Assembly: GCA_004020315.1 (NCBI GenBank)
Contig: SAQG01000002.1
Location: 1 to 64,000 of the forward strand
Direction of reading: 5' to 3'
Source: Mesorhizobium sp.
Lineage (GTDB): Bacteria > Pseudomonadota > Alphaproteobacteria > Rhizobiales > Rhizobiaceae
Length of the DNA stretch: 64,000 nucleotides
Below the pieces are notes generated by a model that saw only the letters and a program-made list of their open reading frames with translations, was not told where the DNA came from and searched no databases. Made by a program: the position numbers and the translations under genes. Positions within the stretch are counted from its first letter, which is position 1. Each line of letters opens with the position of its first letter. Positions 7,074-14,536 of this stretch are shown here, piece after piece.

Positions 7074-7517
7074 ATGCAAACAATCAGCAGACTTTTCGAT
7101 TCCCGCGACGAGGCTGCGCGTGCAGTTGCAGCGCTTCAGGCGGCAGGCGTTTCTCACGAACAGATCAGCGTCATCGGACCTTATGACGACGAAATCAGCG
7201 CTGTCCTGCGCGGTCCGGGCGGTGCCGCACTTGGCGCGGCAGCTGGTCTGTTAATCGGCCTGGGTGCTTTTGGAGCCACCGGCATTGATCCTGTCGGAGC
7301 GGTGGCTGGCCTGACTCTCGCCGGCGGAGCCTGCGGCGGCTTTGCTGGTGGGCTTCTGCAGGCATCTGCCGATCTTGCCAGAAAGCCGGGTGAGCCGAAC
7401 GTTGCACAAGGCGTCATTTTTGTGATGGCGCAGGTCGATGAAAACCAGGCCGATGCCGCGCAGGCAGTGCTTGAAAATCCCGTTCGCGTAACGCAACTCG
7501 TGGCGACAGCCGGGTGA
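7074..7517 (+). CDS. YflT-like general stress protein (copy 2)
   Basis: 147 residues from the ATG matching the start of copy 1; an in-frame ATG at 7038 has no counterpart there and overlaps the hairpin. N-terminal 'TISRLFDSRDEAARAVAAL' and 'AGVSHEQISVIG' are the YflT-type domain; residues about 45-100 are a Gly/Ala glycine-zipper; 'PNVAQGVIFVMAQVDE' follows. Compared with copy 1 at 5906 it lacks the extra 'VIGxY' element and the long tail. Likely membrane-associated and stress-induced through the promoter at 6612. Confidence 0.8.
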   Translation: MQTISRLFDSRDEAARAVAALQAAGVSHEQISVIGPYDDEISAVLRGPGGAALGAAAGLLIGLGAFGATGIDPVGAVAGLTLAGGACGGFAGGLLQASADLARKPGEPNVAQGVIFVMAQVDENQADAAQAVLENPVRVTQLVATAG

Positions 7518-7518
7518 C

Positions 7519-8687
7519 TCACGAGGCAGGAAGCGTCTGCTCGACCAGATTGACGTAGTAGCGCAGCACGGTCGGTACGATCTCGTCATTGAAGACGTAG
7601 CGGTCGCCGTGCAGGCCCTCGCCGGGGCCGACGTCGCCGACGCCGACCCACGCGTAGCAGCCGCCTGCCTCGCGGATCATGAAGGCGAAATCCTCGCAGC
7701 CGAGGCTCGGGCTGAACTCGGTCGAGACGTTCTCGCTCCCGACGGTGGCGGCGGCTGCCAGGATGGCGCGCGCCGTCGCGTCCAAGGTATTGATGAGCGG
7801 CGGATAGCCCTTCTTGTAGTCGAGCGTGGCCTTGAGCGCATGGGCTGCGGCAATGCCCTGGGCAATCTCGCCGATCAGCTTCTCGCAATGTTCGGAATGA
7901 CCTCGAAAAAGCGGCAGGTGCCTTGCAGCCAGACCTTGCCAGGCACGATGTTGCCGACATTGCCGCCGTGGATCTGGGTGAGGCTGACGACCAGCGCGCT
8001 TTGCGGATCGACCGAGCGGCTGACGACGCGCTGAACAGCCTGGACGAAGGCGCCTGCGGCCAGGATCGGGTCGTCGCCGAGCTGCGGCATGGCGGCATGC
8101 GCACCAAGACCCTCGAAGGTCAGCTCGAAATTGTCGACGGCCGCCATCTGCGCTCCAACGCGAGCGGCGATTGTACCGAGCTTGACGCCCGGCCAATTGT
8201 GGACGGCATAGATCGCCTCGACGGGGAAACGTTCGAACAGGCCGTCTTCGATCATGCGCAAGCTGCCGCCCTCGTTTTCTTCGGCCGGCTGGAAGATGAA
8301 GCAGACGATGCCATCGAAGGCGCGGGATTGGCTGAGCAGTCTGGCCGCGCCGAGCAGCATGGCAGTGTGGCCGTCATGGCCGCAGGCGTGCATCACGCCC
8401 TCATTCCTGGACGCATAGGGCAAGCCGGTCCTCTCCACGATCGGAAGCGCATCCAACTCGGCGCGAAGACCGATGGCGCGTGTGCCCGTGCCGCTGCGCA
8501 GGACGCCGACAACCCCGGTGCCGCCGATCCCCTCATGCACCTCATCGAAGCCGAAGGCGCGCAGTTTCTCGGTAACGAAACGTGCCGTTTCGTTCTCCTT
8601 GAATCCGAGTTCGGGATTGGAATGTATGTGGTGGCGCCACGCCATGACCTCTGGCGTCAGGGCGGTGATGGGGTCATTGTGCAGCAC
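7519..8687 (-). pseudogene. M20-family amidohydrolase, frameshifted
   Basis: Together two frames encode a M20D-type metallo-amidohydrolase (hippurate or N-acyl-amino-acid hydrolase class) of about 389 residues, the normal length. The N-terminal part starts at GTG 8687 behind AAGGAG and holds the metal-binding 'HACGHDGHTAMLLG' and 'FIFQPAEENEGG'. It runs to 'GTCRFFE' near 7905 and then meets a stop at 7875. The other frame continues with 'HCEKLIGEIAQGIAAAHA' through 'PSLGCEDFAFMI' to the stop at 7519. A one- or two-base indel between about 7880 and 7905 explains the break. It could be a real mutation or a sequencing error. The AraC-family gene at 8795 is divergent and may have controlled it. 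Confidence 0.8.
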
Positions 8688-8794
8688 GATGCTCTCCTTC
8701 AACGCCGGCAAAGGGCGGTTTGATCCGGGGATCACGATAGAAGGTCGCACAAGAGGCGTCTTGAACCAGATTGACCGCAGCAGGGACGAAAGAC

Positions 8795-9613
8795 GTGGAC
8801 GCGACAGAGACCAGGAAGTTCTGGCGCCATCCTTGTTTCCCTGACCTTGGCCTGTTCAAGGCGCGCTTCACGCAGCACCGTTACGAGCTGCACACGCATC
8901 CAACCTACGTGATCGCGCTGATCACCTCAGGCTGCGAACGCATCCGCATCGGACGCCACAGCGTTCTCGCTCCGGCAGGCACCATTGCCGTCGTCAATCC
9001 CGAGGAGTGGCATGATGGGGAACAAGGTGCCGATGAAGGCTGGGCCTACCGGACGTTTTATCCCTCTGTGCCGCTGATGACGGCGGTCGCCCGCGAGCTG
9101 GGCGGGGATGGTGCTCCGGTGTTCTCACGCGCGATCATCGCAGACAGCGATCTCGCTGCAGCGTTGGCGGCAGCGCATGAAGGCTCGACGTCCCAGGACG
9201 CGACGCAGGGCGAGGCGTCGCTTCTCGTCGCCTTGAGACATCTCATCGTTCGGCATGGCGGCTGGGGCGGGCGGGTCGAGGAGGTCGAAAGCTCGGGAAC
9301 GCGACGGAGGTTCTCGCTCTACGAGGACCTTGTCGAAAACGAACTTGGCTCGCAGCTCGACTTGCAGCGGCTTGCCGACGCCGCGCGCGTCACCCGGTTC
9401 CAGGTCATCCGGGATTTCAAGAAGGCGATTGGTCTGACGCCGGCGGCCTATATCCGCGACCGGAGATTGCGTCTGGCCAGCTCCTTGATTGAACAGGGGC
9501 TTGGCCTCGCCGATGCCGCCATCGCGGCGGGTTTCGCCGACCAGAGCCATCTTTCCCGTACATTCCGGGCGACGCGCGGCATGACACCTGGCATGTACAG
9601 GAGAGGAGGCTGA
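8795..9613 (+). CDS. AraC-family transcriptional regulator
   Basis: 272 residues from the GTG chosen; a TTG at 8771 would add eight. N-terminal AraC-type cupin ('YELHTHPTYVIALITSG', 'VNPEEWHDG'), then two C-terminal helix-turn-helix motifs, the second with 'ADAAIAAGFADQSHLSR' and 'FRATRGMTPGMYR'. This build is typical of one-component regulators that sense a small molecule. It is divergent from the frameshifted amidohydrolase gene with about 107 bp between starts, so that gene is its likely target. Confidence 0.85.
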   Translation: MDATETRKFWRHPCFPDLGLFKARFTQHRYELHTHPTYVIALITSGCERIRIGRHSVLAPAGTIAVVNPEEWHDGEQGADEGWAYRTFYPSVPLMTAVARELGGDGAPVFSRAIIADSDLAAALAAAHEGSTSQDATQGEASLLVALRHLIVRHGGWGGRVEEVESSGTRRRFSLYEDLVENELGSQLDLQRLADAARVTRFQVIRDFKKAIGLTPAAYIRDRRLRLASSLIEQGLGLADAAIAAGFADQSHLSRTFRATRGMTPGMYRRGG

Positions 9614-9684
9614 GTGCTCCCAAAAGGAGACGCTTGCGTGCGGAAATTTGCTGCGCGATGGTGAACTTGAGCTTGGGGGGAATC

Positions 9685-10119
9685 ATGCGAAAAATCCTGG
9701 TATCGACGACGCTGCTGCTCGCGGCAGCGCTATTTGCAACCGCCGCTCAAGCGCTGGACAGCAGCGGGACGCCGGTTGTCGTGTCTCCACTCGCATCACG
9801 CACGGAAACCGCCTCCGGCCAGCCGATAACGCTGCCGCAGAAGAACGTGCAGGTCCTGGTTTCGTCCTTTGAGATTGCGCCGGGCGCGACCTTGCCGGTC
9901 CACAAGCACCCGTTTCCGCGCTATGCCTATGTCCAGGGTGGAACGCTTCAGGTCACCAATGTCGAGACCGGCACGAGCACCACGTATAAGTCAGGCGATT
10001 TCATCATCGAAATGATCGGACAGTGGCATCAGGCCACCAATGTCGGCGCCGATCCGGTCAAGCTGCTGGTCATCGACCAGGTCGAAGAAGGCACCAAGAA
10101 CACGGTGTTGCGACAGTAG
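9685..10119 (+). CDS. Secreted cupin-domain protein
   Basis: 144 residues from the ATG at 9685, which follows a GGGGGGA box; upstream in-frame ATGs would place residues before the signal peptide. Signal peptide about residues 1-24 with an AxA site ('ATAAQALDS'). The rest is one small cupin barrel: 'APGATLPVHKHPFPRYAYVQGG' (split here over 20 residues as PGATLPVHKHPF and RYAYVQGG) supplies His ligands, and 'GQWHQATNVG' the last His. A periplasmic metal-binding cupin, activity unknown. Confidence 0.8.
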   Translation: MRKILVSTTLLLAAALFATAAQALDSSGTPVVVSPLASRTETASGQPITLPQKNVQVLVSSFEIAPGATLPVHKHPFPRYAYVQGGTLQVTNVETGTSTTYKSGDFIIEMIGQWHQATNVGADPVKLLVIDQVEEGTKNTVLRQ

Positions 10120-10162
10120 CTGCCAGGTCTGACTGCTGAAACTGGAGCGAGGGGGCGCGACC

Positions 10163-10366
10163 TCAGTCGGCAACTCCCGCCTTCACCCGATCGGCAGCGG
10201 CGGCCAGCACGGCGCGGTCCCCCTCCTCGTACAAGCGATGGATCGAGATCGCGCTGACGCGCCAGCCTTCAGGCGTCCGCACCAGCCGGTGGAGGTAGCT
10301 GGCGCCGACGGTCCAGAACCGGGTGTCGATCCAGTGGGTGGCGCGGACATGGCTGCGCGCAATCGC
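10163..10366 (-). pseudogene. SnoaL/NTF2-like protein, C-terminal half
   Basis: Read on the minus strand, 'ARSHVRATHWIDTRFWTVG', 'SYLHRLVRTPEGWRVSAI' and 'HRLYEEGDRAVLAAAADR' are the C-terminal half of a SnoaL-like (NTF2-fold) protein. The matching N-terminal half is not upstream in this orientation; it lies on the plus strand at about 10349-10568. The open frame continues to 10615 but beyond about 10366 it is only the antisense of that other half. The gene is therefore split by an inversion with one breakpoint near 10350-10368. Confidence 0.7.
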
Positions 10367-10568
10367 ATTGCCGATTTGCGCGAATGGAACCGGGTCAGAT
10401 CGTATTTCGCGGCCCGCGTCACAACCGACTATACCAGCCTTTTCGGCGGCGAAGCCGCGACCAGCGATCGCGACGCGTTGATTGCTCAGTGGCAAGATCT
10501 GCTGCCGGGCTTCGACGCCACCCAGCACCTCATCACCAACATCATTGTCGAAGGCGCGGGCAACGATA
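10349..10568 (+). pseudogene. SnoaL/NTF2-like protein, inverted N-terminal half
   Basis: On the plus strand, 'REWNRVRSYFAARVTTDYTS', 'LFGGEAATSDRDALIAQW' and 'LLPGFDATQHLITNIIVEGA' are the N-terminal half of the same SnoaL-like protein whose C-terminal half is read from the other strand at 10163-10366. Joined head to tail the halves make one NTF2 domain of normal size (about 135 residues). Just past this half (about 10570) the sequence becomes the truncated hydrolase gene. Confidence 0.65.
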
Positions 10569-10919
10569 GAGGCCGATCCCCGCCACTGCCTCGGCGATGA
10601 CGCTGGGGTCCTCATATTGACGCCGGACGCCGCCGCTCTCGCCCCAACCGCGAAAATCGAAGGTCAAGGCGACGAACCCGCGGTCGGCCATCTCGCGGGC
10701 GTAGCGGGCCGGCATCTGTTCCTTCACCGTCATCCAGGCGCCGGTCACGACCAACGCGGGCCGAGGCCTCGCCGGGTCCAGATCCTCGGGCAGATAGAGG
10801 TCGCCGACGATCTGCTCACCGTGCGAGGCGAAAGTGACGCGCTCGACGCGCGGTGCGGCGAAGGCGCTGGAGCCGAACGCGACGGCGGTTGCCGCGGCTA
10901 GTGTGAGGATTTTCAACAT
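10542..10919 (-). pseudogene. Secreted alpha/beta hydrolase, truncated
   Basis: 125 residues against about 300-330 for the family. Signal peptide at residues 1-21, then 'FASHGEQIVGDLYLPEDLDP', 'PALVVTGAWMTVKEQMP' and 'FVALTFDFRGWGESGG', the start of an alpha/beta hydrolase related to dienelactone-hydrolase-like esterases. The similarity ends near 'EDPSVIAEAVAG' (about 10580) and the last eleven codons are antisense of the inverted SnoaL half. The nucleophile and catalytic His are missing, so no activity is expected. Confidence 0.7.
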
Positions 10920-10981
10920 CGCAAGTCTCCTTTGGCTTGGAGCGAGAAGCGCGGCGCGACGGATTTAGGAGAGCCGCCGTC

Positions 10982-11491
10982 TCAGCGCTCATCCGCCAGT
11001 CGGCCGGGCAGTGGCTTCAGCGGGTAGTGCGCCCAGTAGAAAGTGTCCGACTGGTACATGTCGGTCAAAAAATTCTGCGCCTCGGTGATCTTGCCGTCCC
11101 TGATGCGAAACATCAGGGCGTAGAGCTGGTCGATCTCGGGACCTGAGCCGACGTTCGACCAGCCGCGATGGATGTCGACGACGAGATCGCCCTGCGCCTG
11201 GAAGAAGATCGGCTCAGCCTTGAATTTGCCGTCGGCCAGGCCGCGGAAGAAGGCGACCGCTTCCTCCGGCCCGCGCTTGTCGCCGGCGAGCGGGTGATGG
11301 CCGGGAATACGCCAGACGATGTCAGGCGCGAGGAAGGGCCGGACCGCCTCCGGGTTCCCGGTCGCATAAGCAGCGTAATAGTCCTTGATCAGCTGGATGT
11401 TGCGGTCTTCCTGCGGACCGCCGTTCGCGGGGGCCATGGCGGCGGACACCGCCAGGAGAGCGCCGGCGGCGAGCAAAGCGAGCCTGGTCAT
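10982..11491 (-). CDS. Secreted SnoaL/ketosteroid-isomerase-like protein
   Basis: 169 residues from the ATG that opens the signal peptide; an upstream frame extension of 26 polar residues is unlikely. Signal peptide about residues 1-22. The mature part is an NTF2-fold SnoaL-like domain ('IKDYYAAYATGNPEAVRPFL', 'DIVWRIPGHHPLAGDKRGPE', 'LYALMFRIRDGKITEAQNFL'). Such proteins bind or isomerise small hydrophobic compounds, but many are not enzymes. It is divergent from the LysR gene at 11617, its probable regulator. Confidence 0.8.
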   Translation of the reverse strand: MTRLALLAAGALLAVSAAMAPANGGPQEDRNIQLIKDYYAAYATGNPEAVRPFLAPDIVWRIPGHHPLAGDKRGPEEAVAFFRGLADGKFKAEPIFFQAQGDLVVDIHRGWSNVGSGPEIDQLYALMFRIRDGKITEAQNFLTDMYQSDTFYWAHYPLKPLPGRLADER

Positions 11492-11616
11492 CGGTCCTGT
11501 CTCCTTGCCTTTCGAGCCGTCGCCACGGCGAGACCCGTTCGTCGGACCAAGATGACGCTTTTTGTTCACCGGAAAAACCCGTATAGTTCGACAAGGCTAT
11601 TTGGAATATCCTCACA

Positions 11617-12525
11617 ATGCGCCTCGACCAGTTCAGCGGGATCGTCGCCTTCGTGAAAGTTGCGGAGGCCAAGAGCTTCACCCGCGCCGCCGCCGAACTC
11701 GGCGTCGCTCCGGCCTCTTTAAGCGAGGCGGTCAAGGGGCTCGAGGAGCGTCTGGGGGTGCGGCTTCTCAACCGCACGACCCGCAGCGTTGGCTTGACCG
11801 AAGCCGGCGCTCACTACCTCGACCACGTGCGCCCGGCGGCCGAAGAGATATGGGCGGCCGGCGCGGCGCTGCGCGAGACCCGCGATCGCCCCGCCGGCAC
11901 GCTGCGCCTGAGCCTGCCATGGATCGCCGCACCACTACTGATCGAGCCGCTGATGGGGCCGTTCATGGACGCTTACCCGGAAGTGCGGCTTAGCCTGATC
12001 TTCGACGACAATTTCGTCGATATTGCCGCTCAGGGCTTCGATGCCGGTCTGCGGATCGGCGAGCTTCTCGAGAAGGATATGATCGGCGCGCGTCTAGGCG
12101 GGCCGCTGCAGACGGTCGTGTTGGGGAGCCCGGACTATCTGGCGCGTAACGGCACGCCGAAGCGGCCCGCCGACCTCGCCGCCCACCGCTGCATCGCATT
12201 CGCCTTCACCCGCACACGCACTATCTCGCCCTGGGAGTTCATTGTGGATGGACGCCAGGTCGAGTTCACGCCCGACGCACGTCTGATCGTGAACACACTT
12301 CCGCTCTGCATTACCGCCGCCGAGCAAGGGCTTGGCCTCGCCTTTGCAGTCGAAGGCCTCGCTGCGCCGCTTCTTGCCTCAGGCGCGCTGGTCAAGGTGC
12401 TGGAGCCTTTCTGTCCCACCTACGAACCGCTCCACCTTTATTATCCCAGCCGCCGCCTCGTACCGCCGAAGCTGCGGGCCTTCATCGACTTCGTCCGCGC
12501 GAACGCGCACAATTTGCGGATCTGA
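11617..12525 (+). CDS. LysR-family transcriptional regulator
   Basis: 302 residues. The N-terminal winged helix-turn-helix ('FVKVAEAKSFTRAAAELGVA', 'SLSEAVKGLEERLGVRLLNR', 'TTRSVGLTEAGAHYL') and the two-lobed periplasmic-binding-like effector domain ('RPAGTLRLSLPWIAAPLL', 'GLRIGELLEKDMIGARLG') fit the CrgA/DsdC-like subgroup. It starts 125 bp from the divergent SnoaL-like gene. Its last 85 bp overlap the 3' end of the convergent AhpD-like gene. Confidence 0.9.
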   Translation: MRLDQFSGIVAFVKVAEAKSFTRAAAELGVAPASLSEAVKGLEERLGVRLLNRTTRSVGLTEAGAHYLDHVRPAAEEIWAAGAALRETRDRPAGTLRLSLPWIAAPLLIEPLMGPFMDAYPEVRLSLIFDDNFVDIAAQGFDAGLRIGELLEKDMIGARLGGPLQTVVLGSPDYLARNGTPKRPADLAAHRCIAFAFTRTRTISPWEFIVDGRQVEFTPDARLIVNTLPLCITAAEQGLGLAFAVEGLAAPLLASGALVKVLEPFCPTYEPLHLYYPSRRLVPPKLRAFIDFVRANAHNLRI

Positions 12526-13031
12526 TGCGCCGCGGCGAAACCAGCCACGGTGCATATCGGCGAGCCGGTCCGGCTCACCCCCCAGGCGCCGACCGTCTGC
12601 CTGGTGGCGGCGTTGAGACGGTTGAAAGCGTTGATCAGGGCAATCTGTATGACCAGGGCGGCAAGCGCCTTTTCGTCATAGTGCCGGGCGGCCTCGTCCC
12701 AGATCGCGTGCGGCACCGGGTCCGGCCGGTCGCAAAGCCGCGTTGTTGCCTCGGCAAGCGCAAGAGCCGCGCGTTCGGCGTCGGTGAAGTAAGGCGTCTC
12801 CCGCCAGGCCGACACTGTGAAGACACGCTCGTCCTTTTCGCCGGCCTTCTTCAATTCGCGCGCATGCATGTCGATACAGACGCTGCATCCGTTGATCTGG
12901 CTCGCGCGCAAATGGACGAGCTTGCGCGTCACATAGGGCAGGTCAGCCGTTTCCGTCGACTTGTCCAGCGCGAGCATCGCCTGCAGGGTGCCGGGAATGA
13001 GAAGCACAGGGTTTTTCAGTCTTGCTTGCAT
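12441..13031 (-). CDS. AhpD-like carboxymuconolactone decarboxylase-family protein with aberrant C-terminus
   Basis: 196 residues. Residues 1-150 are a standard AhpD-like domain with the redox motif 'NGCSVCIDMHARELKKAG' (Cys-x-x-Cys plus His), 'AWRETPYFTDAERAALALAE' and 'NAFNRLNAATRQTVGAW'. The family normally ends here. The last 45 residues, rich in Arg, Ser and Ala, are antisense of the LysR gene with no family similarity, so the original stop and the intergenic spacer appear lost. The domain itself looks intact. Upstream lies a cluster of GTTATG half-sites. Confidence 0.8.
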   Translation of the reverse strand: MQARLKNPVLLIPGTLQAMLALDKSTETADLPYVTRKLVHLRASQINGCSVCIDMHARELKKAGEKDERVFTVSAWRETPYFTDAERAALALAEATTRLCDRPDPVPHAIWDEAARHYDEKALAALVIQIALINAFNRLNAATRQTVGAWGVSRTGSPICTVAGFAAAHQIRKLCAFARTKSMKARSFGGTRRRLG

Positions 13032-13099
13032 GGTGGTTCCTTGGTCCGATTCCGGATGCCAGTCGTCCTGTTTTGTTCTGCCAAAACAAATAACTCGTT

Positions 13100-13136
13100 A
13101 GTTATGGATAAACTCATAACTCGAGGGGTTATGAGT
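13100..13136. promoter_or_regulatory. Operator candidate: three alternating GTTATG half-sites
   Basis: GTTATG at 13101-13106, CATAAC at 13115-13120, GTTATG at 13128-13133. They form two overlapping inverted repeats: AGTTATG/CATAACT with an 8-bp spacer, and ACTCATAAC/GTTATGAGT with a 7-bp spacer. A third imperfect palindrome (AACT/AGTT) lies just left at 13092-13103. The cluster is 70-105 bp upstream of the AhpD-like gene and about 130 bp from cutC. The regulator is not in this window. Confidence 0.5.
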
Positions 13137-13264
13137 GCGTCAAGCGGGAAATAGGCGGCAATGCAAACGGCAAAGACCCGTCGCGCTGAGCCAATAGTTC
13201 CGGCTTTCGCGGCAAGGAGCCCGATGCTAGGGCTGCGCGTCTTGAATCAGCAACGGATCGCCCT

Positions 13265-14029
13265 GTGACCGACACCGAACGCCCTCGCCTGCCGCTGATC
13301 GAAATCTGCGTCGAAGGCATAGATGGCCTGCTCGCCGCCCAGGCCGCCGGCGCCGACCGGGTCGAGCTCTGCGCCAGCCTCGTCGAGGGCGGCATCACAC
13401 CGAGTGTTGGGACAGTGCGCGCGGCCCTCGAACTGGCGACGGTCCCGTTCCACGTCATCGTGCGGCCGCGCGGCGGCGATTTTCTCTACAGCGACGCCGA
13501 GTACAGTTCGATGCTCGCCGATGTGCGCGCGCTGAGCGAGCTTGGCGTGGCCGGTGTCGTCGTCGGCTGCCTGAATGCCGACGGTACCATCGACGAAAAG
13601 CGCATGAGCGAATTGGTGCAGGCGGCAGGGTCTTTGAACGTCACCTGCCACCGCGCCTTCGACATGACGCGCGATCCGGCCGAAGCGCTGGAAGCGCTGA
13701 TCCGCAGCAAGGTCGGCCGCGTGCTGACCAGCGGTCAGCGCGACACCGCATTGGAGGGCGTGGCCCTGCTGGCAGACCTCGTCCGGCAGGCCGGTAAGCG
13801 CATGATCATACTCGGCTGCGGCGGGCTCGACCCCAGGAACATCGCTGAGGTGCGGGAAAGAACCGGACTGACGGAAATGCATTTCGCCGCACTCAAGGAC
13901 GTGCCGAGCGCCATGCGCTACCGCAATTCCCAGGTTGGCATGGGCGGCACCGACCTCGACCGCGAGTACCGCAACACCGTGACCGACGCATCGCTGGTGG
14001 CGGCGACGATTGCGGCGGCGAGAGCATGA
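13265..14029 (+). CDS. cutC: CutC-family protein
   Basis: 254 residues, GTG start. The family signature 'EICVEGIDGLLAAQAAGADR' then 'VELCASLVEGGITPSVG' opens the TIM barrel; 'HVIVRPRGGDFLYSDAEY', 'MTCHRAFDM'-type strand ('NVTCHRAFDMTRDPAEALEA') and 'VLTSGQRDTALEGV' follow. CutC was named for copper homeostasis in Escherichia coli, but its direct role in copper handling is disputed. Full length. It overlaps the next gene by four bases (ATGA), so the two are cotranscribed. Confidence 0.9.
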   Translation: MTDTERPRLPLIEICVEGIDGLLAAQAAGADRVELCASLVEGGITPSVGTVRAALELATVPFHVIVRPRGGDFLYSDAEYSSMLADVRALSELGVAGVVVGCLNADGTIDEKRMSELVQAAGSLNVTCHRAFDMTRDPAEALEALIRSKVGRVLTSGQRDTALEGVALLADLVRQAGKRMIILGCGGLDPRNIAEVRERTGLTEMHFAALKDVPSAMRYRNSQVGMGGTDLDREYRNTVTDASLVAATIAAARA

Positions 14030-14526
14030 TAATGGACACGCCTACGCCGATCGACCGGATCTCGCCGCTGGATGAGCCCGCCGTCCTCGCCCTCAACAAC
14101 GAGCACGCGGCAGAGTTGTCGTGGCTTGAGCCAGAACGCCTGTCCTTCCTGCTCGGCGAAGCGTTCTATGCGCGCCGCATCGGCGCGCTCGAAGCCTTCA
14201 TCATGACCTTCGACCAGGACGCCCGCTACGATAGCCCGAACTTCCTGTGGTTCCGCGAGCGCTATCCGCGCTTCGTCTATGTCGACCGTGTCGTCGTCGC
14301 GGGAGAAGCGCGTGGCCGCGGCCACGCCCGTAGGCTCTATGAGGACCTGTTCGACCATGCATTGCGTGCCGGCCAGACCATCGTCACCTGCGAGGTGAAT
14401 GCCGAGCCGCCCAATCCGGCTTCGGATGCCTTTCACGCAGCGCTCGGCTTCGTCGAGGTCGGCGACGCGGTGATCCACGGCGGCAAGAAAGCAGTGCGCT
14501 ACTACACCAAGCAGATCACCGGCTGA
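14026..14526 (+). CDS. GNAT-family N-acetyltransferase
   Basis: 166 residues; the ATG overlaps the cutC stop. GNAT fold: strand 'FVYVDRVVVAGEARGRGHAR' with the acetyl-CoA loop (RGRGHA), then 'LYEDLFDHALRAGQTIVTCE', and 'NPASDAFHAALGFVEVGDAV'. The substrate is unknown. This CutC-GNAT pairing suggests a shared operon, not necessarily a shared pathway. Confidence 0.85.
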   Translation: MIMDTPTPIDRISPLDEPAVLALNNEHAAELSWLEPERLSFLLGEAFYARRIGALEAFIMTFDQDARYDSPNFLWFRERYPRFVYVDRVVVAGEARGRGHARRLYEDLFDHALRAGQTIVTCEVNAEPPNPASDAFHAALGFVEVGDAVIHGGKKAVRYYTKQITG

Positions 14527-14536
14527 GGTAACAGCT

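Larger units (their letters stand above)
6538..7517 (+). repeat. Tandem duplication unit 2 (EcfG promoter, DUF1236 gene, YflT gene)
   Basis: Second copy of the module at 5628-6433, with an intact DUF1236 gene. The copies differ throughout by substitutions and small indels, so the duplication is not very recent, yet promoter, start region, hairpin and both coding blocks remain alignable by eye. Confidence 0.85.
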
